Shown here: in pieces, positions 6,355-12,282 of the stretch
How positions within the stretch are numbered: the first letter of the stretch is position 1
How the letters are laid out: every line of letters begins with the position of its first letter
Origin: JACVRU01 sp040905885
GTDB lineage: Bacteria > Actinomycetota > Thermoleophilia > Gaiellales > Gaiellaceae
DNA length: 12,282 nucleotides
NCBI GenBank assembly: GCA_040905885.1
Contig: JBBDQR010000013.1
Coordinates: forward strand, 1 to 12,282
Direction of reading: 5' to 3'
The notes under the pieces: generated by a model
Seen by the model: only the letters and a program-made list of their open reading frames with translations
Databases searched by the model: none
Told to the model about the DNA's origin: nothing
Program-made: the position numbers and the translations under genes

Positions 6355-6906
6355 CTAGATCTCGTCCGTGCGGAGCAGGATGCGCGCCGACCCGGGCGGG
6401 GTCACCGCCCAGCCGTCGTACTCCCGCAGCCGGTAGGGCGCGTTCAGGGTCGTCACCGTGCGGCCCTTGACCAGGAAGACGCCGCAGGAGACGACCGGCT
6501 TGCCGTCCCTCGTGAGGACGAGCTCGTAGAGCCCGTCGGGGAGACCGCTGATCTGCATCTCCATCGGCCAGTTGCCGGCCGAGTCGATCGGGAAGACCGC
6601 GAGGTCGGCGGCGGCGGCGGGCGCCGAGGCCGTCCCCACCATCTCGAGCGTGAACTGCGGGTCCTGGTCGGCGACGCCGCTCGCGATCCAGCCGCCGGCG
6701 AAGGCCACGGCGACGGCGAGCGCCGCCGCCAGCGGCAGCACGAGCGCGCGCGCGCGGCGGCCCATGCGGGGCGGCTGCGCGAGGCTCGCCGGCAGCTCCG
6801 GCGGCGGGCCCGCGGCCAGCAGCGCCTCGTGCGCGCGGCGCAGCCGCTCGCGCTCGCGCGGCTCCAGCGTCTCGCCGACCAGCTCGTCGAAGCTTGGTCC
6901 CGTCAT
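6355..6906 (-). CDS. Membrane anti-sigma factor, RskA-like C-terminal domain
   Basis: A 183-residue protein starting ATG 6906, coupled to the sigma gene by an ATGA overlap. Residues 1-45 form a charged cytoplasmic helix, presumably the sigma-binding part. Residues 54-76 are one transmembrane helix after a RRAR stretch. Residues 90-183 form an external domain with QISGLPDGLYELVLTRDGKP, SCGVFLVKG and a final DGWAVTPPG stretch, which resembles the RskA (anti-sigma-K) C-terminal domain. The frame is open upstream to 7224, but that part is antisense of the sigma gene. There is no HxxxCxxC zinc motif in the N-terminal part, so it is not a classic ZAS anti-sigma factor; the only Cys is in the external domain. 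Such proteins hold the sigma factor at the membrane until proteolysis or a signal frees it. The pair assignment is firm, the exact family moderate. Confidence 0.82.
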   Translation of the reverse strand: MTGPSFDELVGETLEPRERERLRRAHEALLAAGPPPELPASLAQPPRMGRRARALVLPLAAALAVAVAFAGGWIASGVADQDPQFTLEMVGTASAPAAAADLAVFPIDSAGNWPMEMQISGLPDGLYELVLTRDGKPVVSCGVFLVKGRTVTTLNAPYRLREYDGWAVTPPGSARILLRTDEI

Positions 6907-7487
6907 CGCAGCTCCTCGTCCTCGAGGGCCGCGGCCAGCCGGGCGAGCCCGCTGCGCGTCCTCGTCTTCACCGTCCCGAGCGGGATCCCGAGCTCCTCCG
7001 CGATCTCGCTCTGCGAGCGGCCGCCCCAGTACGCGAGCGCGAGCACCTCGCGCTCGGTCTCGGGCAGCTCCTCCAGCGCCCGGTGCACGCGCCAGCTCAG
7101 CCAGTCCCGCTCCGCCCGGTCGGGCGGGCCCGGCCCCGAGTCCGGCGCGTCCGGCGGCTCGGCGAGGTCGACCCGGGCGCGCAGGCGATCGACGGTCGCA
7201 TTGCGCGCGATGGAGAAGAGCCACGGTGCGGCGGCCCCGCGCTCGGGCCGGTACGTCCGCGCCGACCGCCAGACCGCGGCGAAGGTCTCCTGGACGGCGT
7301 CCTCGGCGCTCTCGCGCTGTCCGAGGCGGCGCAGGGCGAGCGCGTGGACCGAGCGCACGTAGCGCCGATAGAGCGTCTCGAAGGCGCCCCGGTCACCTCG
7401 GGCCACACGGACCACGAGCTCGCCGTCCGGATCCCGCCTCGGGGCCGGCAGCGGCGCCAGCCGGGGGGCCGCAACCGCAACTTCCAT
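6903..7487 (-). CDS. ECF RNA polymerase sigma factor (SigK-like)
   Basis: A 194-residue sigma-70 family protein from ATG 7487. Region 2 spans about residues 34-103: AFETLYRRYVRSVHALALRR, then the ESAEDAVQETFAAVWR core-binding helix and APWLFSIARNATVDRLR, the -10 recognition helix. Region 4 spans about 138-188: LEELPETEREVLALAYWGG and the helix-turn-helix SEIAEELGIPLGTVKTRTRSG that reads the -35. No region 3 is present, as usual for ECF factors. An alternative GTG start at 7505 would overlap the SDR gene; ATG is preferred because an AGAGAG lies just upstream and it sits 10 bp after the SDR stop. The partner is the downstream membrane protein. Similarity of both partners to SigK/RskA suggests envelope or redox stress, but the signal is not visible here. 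Confidence 0.93.
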   Translation of the reverse strand: MEVAVAAPRLAPLPAPRRDPDGELVVRVARGDRGAFETLYRRYVRSVHALALRRLGQRESAEDAVQETFAAVWRSARTYRPERGAAAPWLFSIARNATVDRLRARVDLAEPPDAPDSGPGPPDRAERDWLSWRVHRALEELPETEREVLALAYWGGRSQSEIAEELGIPLGTVKTRTRSGLARLAAALEDEELR

Positions 7488-7497
7488 CTCGTGCTCT

Positions 7498-8157
7498 CTA
7501 CGCACCGTGCCGCCGTCCGGTTTGGAGCAGCAGGCCGCCGTCCACGACGAGCGTTGCCCCGGTGACGAACCCCGCGGCGGCGAGATAGACGACTGCGTCG
7601 GCCACGTCCTCCGGCGAGCCTACCCGCCCCAGAGCGGTTTCGGCAGCACGCCGCTCGACCTGCTCCGGGGCGACCGCGACGGGACCGGGGGCGATCCCGC
7701 AGACGCGGACCTCCGGGGCGAGGGCGCGCGCGAGCACGCGGGTCAGCATCGCCTGCGCCGCCTTCGCCGCGCAGTGCGGCGCGAACGACGGCCACGCCTG
7801 GTAGGCGGCGACGTCCTCGATCATCACGATCGTCCCGCGGGACTCGCGCAGGTGCGGCGCGGCCGCCTGCGCGACGAAGAAGGCGCCCTTCGCGGTCGCC
7901 CCGAAGGCGGCGTCCCAGTCCGCCTCGGTCACCTCCGCGACGGGTCGCGGCGCGAATCCCTCGGTGGCCGCGTGGACGACGAGGTCGAGGCCGCCCAGCT
8001 CCACCACCGCGTGCTCGACGAGCGCCATCGCGCCCTCCGCCCGGCTCAGGTCGCCGTCGGCGCGGCCCGCGGCAACGACGGCGTGACCCGCCGCGCGCAG
8101 GCGCGCGGCGATCGCCGATCCGACCCGGCCGGTGCCGCCGGTGACGAGCGCCCTCAC
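7498..8157 (-). CDS. SDR-family protein with altered catalytic residues
   Basis: A 219-residue Rossmann protein from GTG 8157, beginning VRALVTGGTGRVGSAIAARL; the nucleotide loop reads GxxGxxG (G7, G10, G13) rather than the classical TGxxxGxG. The Lys of the YxxxK motif is present (K132), but the Tyr position is His (H128 in FAPHCAAK) and the region of the catalytic Ser reads MIEDVAAY (E114/D115). The C-terminal VCGIAPGPVAV and TGATLVVDGG are classical SDR. Members with a PH(S/C)xxK motif occur among pteridine-reductase-like SDRs as far as I recall, so it may still be active or may only bind nucleotide. The frame is open to 9042 upstream, but that part is antisense of the cupredoxin gene. It is the first gene of the unit with the sigma factor, 10 bp ahead of its ATG. 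Confidence 0.87.
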   Translation of the reverse strand: MRALVTGGTGRVGSAIAARLRAAGHAVVAAGRADGDLSRAEGAMALVEHAVVELGGLDLVVHAATEGFAPRPVAEVTEADWDAAFGATAKGAFFVAQAAAPHLRESRGTIVMIEDVAAYQAWPSFAPHCAAKAAQAMLTRVLARALAPEVRVCGIAPGPVAVAPEQVERRAAETALGRVGSPEDVADAVVYLAAAGFVTGATLVVDGGLLLQTGRRHGA

Positions 8158-8163
8158 GACCCC

Positions 8164-8169
8164 AGTATC
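8164..8169 (-). promoter_or_regulatory. -10-like hexamer of the SDR-sigma unit
   Basis: On the minus strand GATACT ends 6 nt before the GTG at 8157, in the 48-bp gap to the divergent cupredoxin gene. It predicts a leaderless transcript for the four-gene unit. A 10-bp perfect palindrome CGGGCGCCCG (8177-8186) lies just upstream in the same gap and could be a shared operator, though chance is not excluded. Confidence 0.45.
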
Positions 8170-8205
8170 CCGTAACCGGGCGCCCGCTCTCCCCGTTTTC
8201 GGAGC

Positions 8206-9096
8206 ATGAAGAAAATTGTGCTTCTCATCACGTTCGCTGCGGCCGTCGCGCTGGCGCCGCTCTCCTCGGGCTCGACCGCCGCGACGATCCAGGTCTCGAT
8301 CACCCGCGTCGGCTTCGTGCCGGCGACCGTCACGATCAACCGGGGCGACACCGTGGTCTGGACGAACGCCGACACGCGCAATCGCCAGGTCGTCTCCCAA
8401 GACGCGGGCTTCGCGTCGCCGGTGCTCCGCCCGACCGAGACGTTCGGGTTCACGTTCACGAAGACGGGCCGGTTCCGCTACGAGGACCCGCTCGTGAGCC
8501 CCAGGCAGCGTGGGACCGTGATCGTCGAGGCGGCCGGCACGGTCACGCTCGTCGCCCAGCCGACGATCGTCAGGTACGGCCGAAGTACCGTGCTCTCGGG
8601 GAAGATCTCGACCGCGCGCGCCAACGAGACCGTGTCCATCTTCTCGCAGCGGTGCAGGGAGGCCCCCTTCTCCAAGATCGGCGAGGCGAAGACGGAGGCC
8701 AACGGAACCTGGTCGTTCGCGACGAAGCCCCTCGACCGTACGAGCTTCCGGGCGCAGTGGGGCTCCGTGAACAGCGATCCCGCGCTCGTGCGGCTCCGCC
8801 CGCGGATCACGCTCGCCAAGCTGGCGCCGCACAGGTACCGGGTGCGCGTGTTCGCCGCCCAGTCCTTCGCGGGCCACAGCATCAGCTTCCAGCGTTGGAA
8901 TGCGACCAAGCGGGTCTGGGTCCGTGTCCGCTGGGTGGTGCTCCGGGACACCGGGCTCGGCATCGACCCGACGGAGATCTCGGGCCGCGACTTTCGCTCG
9001 AGCATCCGCGCGGGCAAGCGCGTCCGGATGAGGATGGGCCACCCCGTGGCCGGCACGTGCTACCTCGCCAACTCCAGCAACGTCATCTTCAGCTAA
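8206..9096 (+). CDS. Secreted cupredoxin-fold protein lacking copper ligands
   Basis: A 296-residue exported protein. Residues 1-26 are a signal peptide: MKKIVLL, a hydrophobic stretch, and an STAA cleavage region. Residues 28-108 are a cupredoxin-like domain (VGFVPATVTINRGDTVVWTN, ASPVLRPTETFGFTFTKTGR, GTVIV). The rest is two or more beta-sandwich segments with VRYGRSTVLSGKIS and WSFATKP, as in Ig-like bacterial surface modules. In copper-binding relatives the stretch after WTN carries a His and the strand before GTV carries another; here these positions are R60 and E93, and the domain has no Cys or suitable Met. It is therefore unlikely to hold a type 1 copper. Two Cys occur only in the C-terminal part. 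The GGAG at 8201-8204 is too close to ATG for a normal Shine-Dalgarno sequence. It is divergent from the SDR-sigma unit. Confidence 0.82.
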   Translation: MKKIVLLITFAAAVALAPLSSGSTAATIQVSITRVGFVPATVTINRGDTVVWTNADTRNRQVVSQDAGFASPVLRPTETFGFTFTKTGRFRYEDPLVSPRQRGTVIVEAAGTVTLVAQPTIVRYGRSTVLSGKISTARANETVSIFSQRCREAPFSKIGEAKTEANGTWSFATKPLDRTSFRAQWGSVNSDPALVRLRPRITLAKLAPHRYRVRVFAAQSFAGHSISFQRWNATKRVWVRVRWVVLRDTGLGIDPTEISGRDFRSSIRAGKRVRMRMGHPVAGTCYLANSSNVIFS

Positions 9097-9116
9097 CGGA
9101 GCGTCCGACGGGGCTG

Positions 9117-9145
9117 CGGAAGGGGAGCGTTATGCTCCCCTTCCG
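9117..9145. terminator. 12-bp perfect hairpin with a -10-like hexamer in it
   Basis: CGGAAGGGGAGC (9117-9128) pairs perfectly with GCTCCCCTTCCG (9134-9145) over the loop GTTAT, followed by TTT. It lies 20 bp past the cupredoxin stop and can end that transcript. TATGCT (9131-9136, TANNNT) spans the loop and the start of the right arm, so the same DNA may also promote the sod transcript from about 9143. Confidence 0.7.
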
Positions 9146-9161
9146 TTTCGGGCAATCGACG

Positions 9162-9167
9162 AAGGAG
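9162..9167 (+). promoter_or_regulatory. Ribosome binding site of sod
   Basis: AAGGAG lies 5 nt before the GTG at 9173. It sets the SOD start and suggests a leadered mRNA of about 30 nt if transcription starts near 9143. Confidence 0.75.
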
Positions 9168-9762
9168 AGGTCGTGTCGACGCTTGCGTTCCAGTTCGAGG
9201 AGATCGCTCCCCGTGAGCTGAAGCCCGCCCTGTACGACCTCGACGGGATCTCCCGCGAGACGATCGAGGCGCACTACAAGCTCTACCAGGGCTACGTGGC
9301 CAAGCGGAACGAGATCCTCGGCAAGCTCGCCGAGGTCGACCTGGCGAGCGCGAACCAGGCGTACTCGGAGCTCCGTGCCCTCAAGGTGGAGCTCTCCTTC
9401 GCGATCGGCGGGATCAAGAACCACGAGCTCTACTTCGAGCACCTCGGCGGCCCCGGCGGCGACCCCGACGGCGCTGTCGGCGAGCTGATCAAGCGGGACT
9501 TCGGCTCCGCGGGGACGTGGCGCGACGACCTGAAGGCGACCGGGATGGCCGGGCGCGGCTGGGCCTGGACGGCGTACGACTGGGACGAGGGCCGGCTGTT
9601 CAACTACGTGGGCGACGCGCAGAACACCTTCCCGATCTGGAACGCGACGCCGCTCGTCGCGCTCGACGTCTACGAGCACGCCTACTGGCTCGACTACCAG
9701 ACCGACCGCGCCTCGTACATCGACGCGTTCCTCGCGAACCTCGACTGGGGCGTCGTGAACGG

Positions 9763-10395
<633 letters not shown>

Positions 10396-10440
10396 TCGGC
10401 CAGATGGGCCCCGGGCTGGCGCGCGGACGCGCGTAAACGC

Positions 10441-10509
10441 AAGTGCCAGGCACCCGGGCACGTTCCTCGTGACCATGGCCGCGCAAGACTCGTCAGGTGC
10501 CTGGCACTT
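10441..10509. repeat. 14-bp inverted repeat between convergent genes
   Basis: AAGTGCCAGGCACC (10441-10454) and GGTGCCTGGCACTT (10496-10509) are exact reverse complements around a 41-nt spacer. Each arm also contains the near-palindrome GTGCCAGGCAC. The element lies between the 3' ends of plsY and folE2. It may be a two-way terminator or a REP/MITE-like mobile repeat; arms of this GTGCC-GGCAC kind recur in many bacterial genomes as far as I recall. No transposase is nearby. Confidence 0.75.
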
Positions 10510-10540
10510 CTCTTGTGACCCGCACGCGCAGCTCGTCAGG
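10469..10540. repeat. Imperfect direct repeat beside the inverted repeat
   Basis: Two similar blocks, 10469-10497 and 10515-10540, both run GTGACC - GCGCA(G) - CTCGTCAGG with small gaps between the matched parts. The first lies in the spacer and right arm of the inverted repeat. The second reaches the edge of folE2. This looks like a local duplication or two copies of a protein-binding site. Confidence 0.5.
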
Positions 10541-10542
10541 CG

Positions 10543-11514
10543 CTAGCCCGCGAGCCAGTCGCGCAGCTCGGTGTGCCGGGCGAGGTGCACGCCGTCGGCG
10601 AGCTCGCCGCGCAGCTCGCCCACCGTCCCGTGCCGCTCGGCGACGACGTCGTGCGTGTGGATCGTCTCCAGGTTGACCTGGCGCGAGTAGAGGAAGTCGG
10701 AGTCGTCGAGCTCCGGATAGCGCTCCAGCGTGAGCGCGAGCGCGGCGCGCACCGAGTCCTCGACGAAGCGCGGCTGGAGGTGCGCGTGCTCGACGACGAA
10801 CAGCTCGTCCGGCCGCTTGAGCAGCTCGTACACGGGCGAGCTCATCGAGCGCTCGACGACGTCCACGAGCGACTCGGCGTTGATCGCCAGGTCGGTGCCG
10901 ACGTAGAGGGTGCCGCGCCCGCGCTGGTTGTGGGTCGCGAGCGGGACGAGCTCGAGGATCCGGTCGACGTCCCCTTCCTCGAAGCCCGCCTCGAGCAGGC
11001 GGTCGGCCGCGTGGCCGCGGACGAGCCCCTGGGCGCAGGGGCAGGCGTTGATCCCGGTCGCCTCGACGCCGACGAGCCGGCGCACCCCCCGCTCGGAGGC
11101 CGTGGCGATCCCGATGATCGAGACCAGCTCCTGCGTCGCCAGGCGCGTCACGGGTGTCTCCCGCTCCAGCGGGTAGCGGGCCGTGATCTTCACCTCGGCG
11201 CGCAGCGCGCGCTGGCGGCCGGCGATGTGGCGGGCGATGTGCTCGGCCAGCGCCTCGACGAGCAGGGCCTCGCCGATCACGACCTGCTCGATCGCCTCCT
11301 CGAACAGCTCCGGGAAGCGCGACATGTGGACGCCCTTCTGCGCGGGATCGAGGTCGACGGTGCAGTCGATCTCCGCCGCGATCAGCTTCTCGGTCCCCGC
11401 GTGGCTCAGCCGGATCGCCTTGTTGACGCCGGTGACGCCGACGCGGGACAGGCCGATCCGCACCTCCGGCGACGAAGCCTGGAGGTCGGGTGTCAGAATC
11501 TCACGCTCGCCCAT
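10543..11514 (-). CDS. folE2: GTP cyclohydrolase, FolE2/MptA (type IB) family
   Basis: A 323-residue enzyme opening the GTP ring to start tetrahydrofolate synthesis (dihydroneopterin triphosphate in FolE2, the cyclic phosphate in archaeal MptA). Seen: VGVTGVNKAIRLSH near residue 25, the DLDPAQKGVHMSRF stretch at 54-67, the catalytic Cys in INACPCAQ (C158), THNQRG (H195) and VVEHAHLQPRFVEDSVR in the last third. Type IB enzymes do not need the zinc of FolE and use other metals, which suits zinc-poor conditions. The CPCAQ form and GVHMSRF are close to the MptA branch, so the product is stated at family level. The ATG start overlaps, head to head, that of the kinase gene. The 3' end faces plsY across the inverted repeat. 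Confidence 0.93.
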   Translation of the reverse strand: MGEREILTPDLQASSPEVRIGLSRVGVTGVNKAIRLSHAGTEKLIAAEIDCTVDLDPAQKGVHMSRFPELFEEAIEQVVIGEALLVEALAEHIARHIAGRQRALRAEVKITARYPLERETPVTRLATQELVSIIGIATASERGVRRLVGVEATGINACPCAQGLVRGHAADRLLEAGFEEGDVDRILELVPLATHNQRGRGTLYVGTDLAINAESLVDVVERSMSSPVYELLKRPDELFVVEHAHLQPRFVEDSVRAALALTLERYPELDDSDFLYSRQVNLETIHTHDVVAERHGTVGELRGELADGVHLARHTELRDWLAG

Positions 11515-12282
11515 GTCCGCTCAGGATACGTCCTTCGCGCGACTGGTCTCGCTGGCCTGCCACGACCTGCGGACGCCGCTGGCGACCGTCGCGGGCTTCG
11601 CGAAGACGCTGACCCGCATGGAGGTCGAGGAGCAGCTGGCCCGCTATCTGGGGATGATCGACGCGGCCTCGGGCCAGCTCGCCGACCTGCTCGAGGAGCT
11701 GGCGCTCGCCGCGCGGATCCAGGCCGGCCGGTGGGAGCCGCTGCTCGCGGAGGTCGACTCGCTCGAGCTCGCCCGTGCCGCCGCCGAGCCGCTCGACGGC
11801 GTGGACGTGAGCGGCACCGGTGCGCAGGTCGGGGTCGACGAGGAGGCCGCGTGTCGCGCCGTCCGTGCCCTCGTCCACTGCGCGCTCCGCCATGGCGGGC
11901 TCGAGCGCGCGGAGGTGCGGGCGGACGGCACCAGTCTCGTCGTCTCGCCGGTGTCGTCCGACACGGCCGCGATCTGCCTCGGCCGGGAGCTGCGCGACGG
12001 CACTCGTCCGGATCAGATCGTGCGCCGGACGCACGCCGTCCCGGTCGGTCACGACCAACCCGCGCTCGATCAGTACGTCGAGGGCGGCTTCGACGGCCTC
12101 GGGCGCCCTGTCGAGGATTTGGGCAGTCACCGAGAGCGAAATCGGCCGTGCGGCCAGCGCGAACGTCCCGAGCAGCGTCGCCGCGTCGCGCCCCGCTCCA
12201 CGGAGCCGTCGGGTCAGAACCTGATCCAGGCGATGGTCGACGCTGCCGTAGCGGGCAAGCGCCTCCAGCCAGAAGGGGCTGC
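11513..12282 (+). CDS. Small histidine kinase-like protein, 3' part replaced at a junction
   Basis: The frame starts at ATG 11513 and stays open to the window end. It begins MSAQDTSFARLVSLACHDLR; the H-box is ACHDLRTPLATVAGF with phosphoacceptor H17, followed by a HisKA dimerisation hairpin to about residue 75. A poor ATPase-like half follows, in which the N-box region reads LVHCALRHGG, with Cys where Asn is usual. No input, membrane or G-box regions are seen, so it may be a soluble, possibly inactive kinase or phosphotransfer protein. Kinase-like sequence ends at about LGRELRD (residue 162, base 11998). After that the frame is an R/P-rich shadow of a different gene on the minus strand. The true C-terminus, perhaps 30-50 residues, is missing. 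Confidence 0.72.
   Translation, partial: MSAQDTSFARLVSLACHDLRTPLATVAGFAKTLTRMEVEEQLARYLGMIDAASGQLADLLEELALAARIQAGRWEPLLAEVDSLELARAAAEPLDGVDVSGTGAQVGVDEEAACRAVRALVHCALRHGGLERAEVRADGTSLVVSPVSSDTAAICLGRELRDGTRPDQIVRRTHAVPVGHDQPALDQYVEGGFDGLGRPVEDLGSHRERNRPCGQRERPEQRRRVAPRSTEPSGQNLIQAMVDAAVAGKRLQPEGA
11523..11528 (-). promoter_or_regulatory. -10-like hexamer of folE2, inside the kinase gene
   Basis: On the minus strand TATCCT (TANNNT) ends 8 nt before the folE2 ATG and lies over codons 4-6 of the opposite-strand kinase gene. No Shine-Dalgarno sequence is seen, so folE2 is likely leaderless or nearly so. Confidence 0.45.
11984..12282 (-). pseudogene. AAA-type transcriptional regulator fragment
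   Basis: Read from the window end on the minus strand (codons from 12280), the protein is SPFWLEALARYGSVDHRLDQ, an RRLRGAGRDAATLLGTFALA stretch, then AQILDRAPEAVEAALDVLIE and HDLIRTSAVAQLP. This matches the end of the AAA module and the following winged helix of large LuxR/MalT- or BTAD-type regulators (NPFWLE sensor region; AHDLIR). The normal continuation (a histidine/arginine-rich RRLH..LA helix and TPR repeats) is absent: after about base 11984 the frame becomes antisense of the kinase gene and runs to 11501. So the gene is cut at both ends, by the window edge and by the internal junction. It could be a deleted gene or an assembly join. Confidence 0.65.

Noticed and set aside
8158..9042. 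N-terminal extension of the SDR protein by nearly 300 residues
   Set aside because: It is antisense of the cupredoxin gene, has no domain, and would place the Rossmann loop far from the N-terminus, where it normally begins.
11501..11983. Continuation of the minus-strand regulator frame to its stop at 11501
   Set aside because: The translation there is antisense of the kinase H-box region and lacks TPR or regulator motifs.

Overview
The window is very GC-rich, uses GTG starts freely, and encodes FolE2/MptA-type GTP cyclohydrolase, ThyX, a SigK-like ECF sigma factor with a membrane anti-sigma partner, and cupredoxin-like secreted proteins. This set suggests an actinobacterium, probably of the class Thermoleophilia. 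That placement is inferred from gene content and codon use, not from a marker-gene tree. Genes are tightly packed and no stretch over 300 bases lacks one. Both ends cut through genes, as at the edges of a contig.

Layout. 1-1056 (+): 3' part of a kinesin-light-chain-type TPR protein, followed 47 bp later by an odd acidic protein (1104-1406, +) with five NTNE(D/E) motifs built from a 111-bp tandem duplication. 1485-2819 (+): a threonine/serine dehydratase of the PLP fold-type II family, then a VOC/glyoxalase-fold protein. 2798-3412 (-): a DUF72 protein, head to head with thyX (3411-4118, +); their start codons overlap in one CATG. 4147-5028 (+): a secreted hypothetical protein whose signal peptide lies in a different frame from its body. 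8157-5033 (-): a four-gene unit of SDR oxidoreductase, ECF sigma factor, membrane anti-sigma factor and secreted beta-propeller protein. 8206-9096 (+): a secreted cupredoxin-fold protein without copper ligands. 9117-9145: a perfect hairpin with a -10-like hexamer in it. 9173-10395 (+): an Fe/Mn superoxide dismutase overlapping plsY. 10441-10509: a 14-bp inverted repeat between convergent genes. 11514-10543 (-): folE2/mptA, head to head with a small histidine kinase-like gene (11513 onward, +), again through a shared CATG. Near 11984-11998 the kinase stops looking like a kinase and meets a truncated AAA regulator read from the other strand.

Working together. FolE2 and ThyX both belong to folate and thymidylate metabolism but lie apart. 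The sigma/anti-sigma pair is translationally coupled (ATGA) and probably controls, or responds through, its secreted neighbour. SOD and PlsY share a transcript. A theme across the window is leaderless expression: six genes have a -10-like hexamer ending 6-8 nt before the start codon and no clear Shine-Dalgarno sequence. The repeat protein and SOD are exceptions with good ribosome binding sites.

Best candidates for something undescribed are the NTNED repeat protein with its TPR neighbour, the recurrent CATG head-to-head starts, and the inactive-looking SDR that opens the sigma-factor unit.
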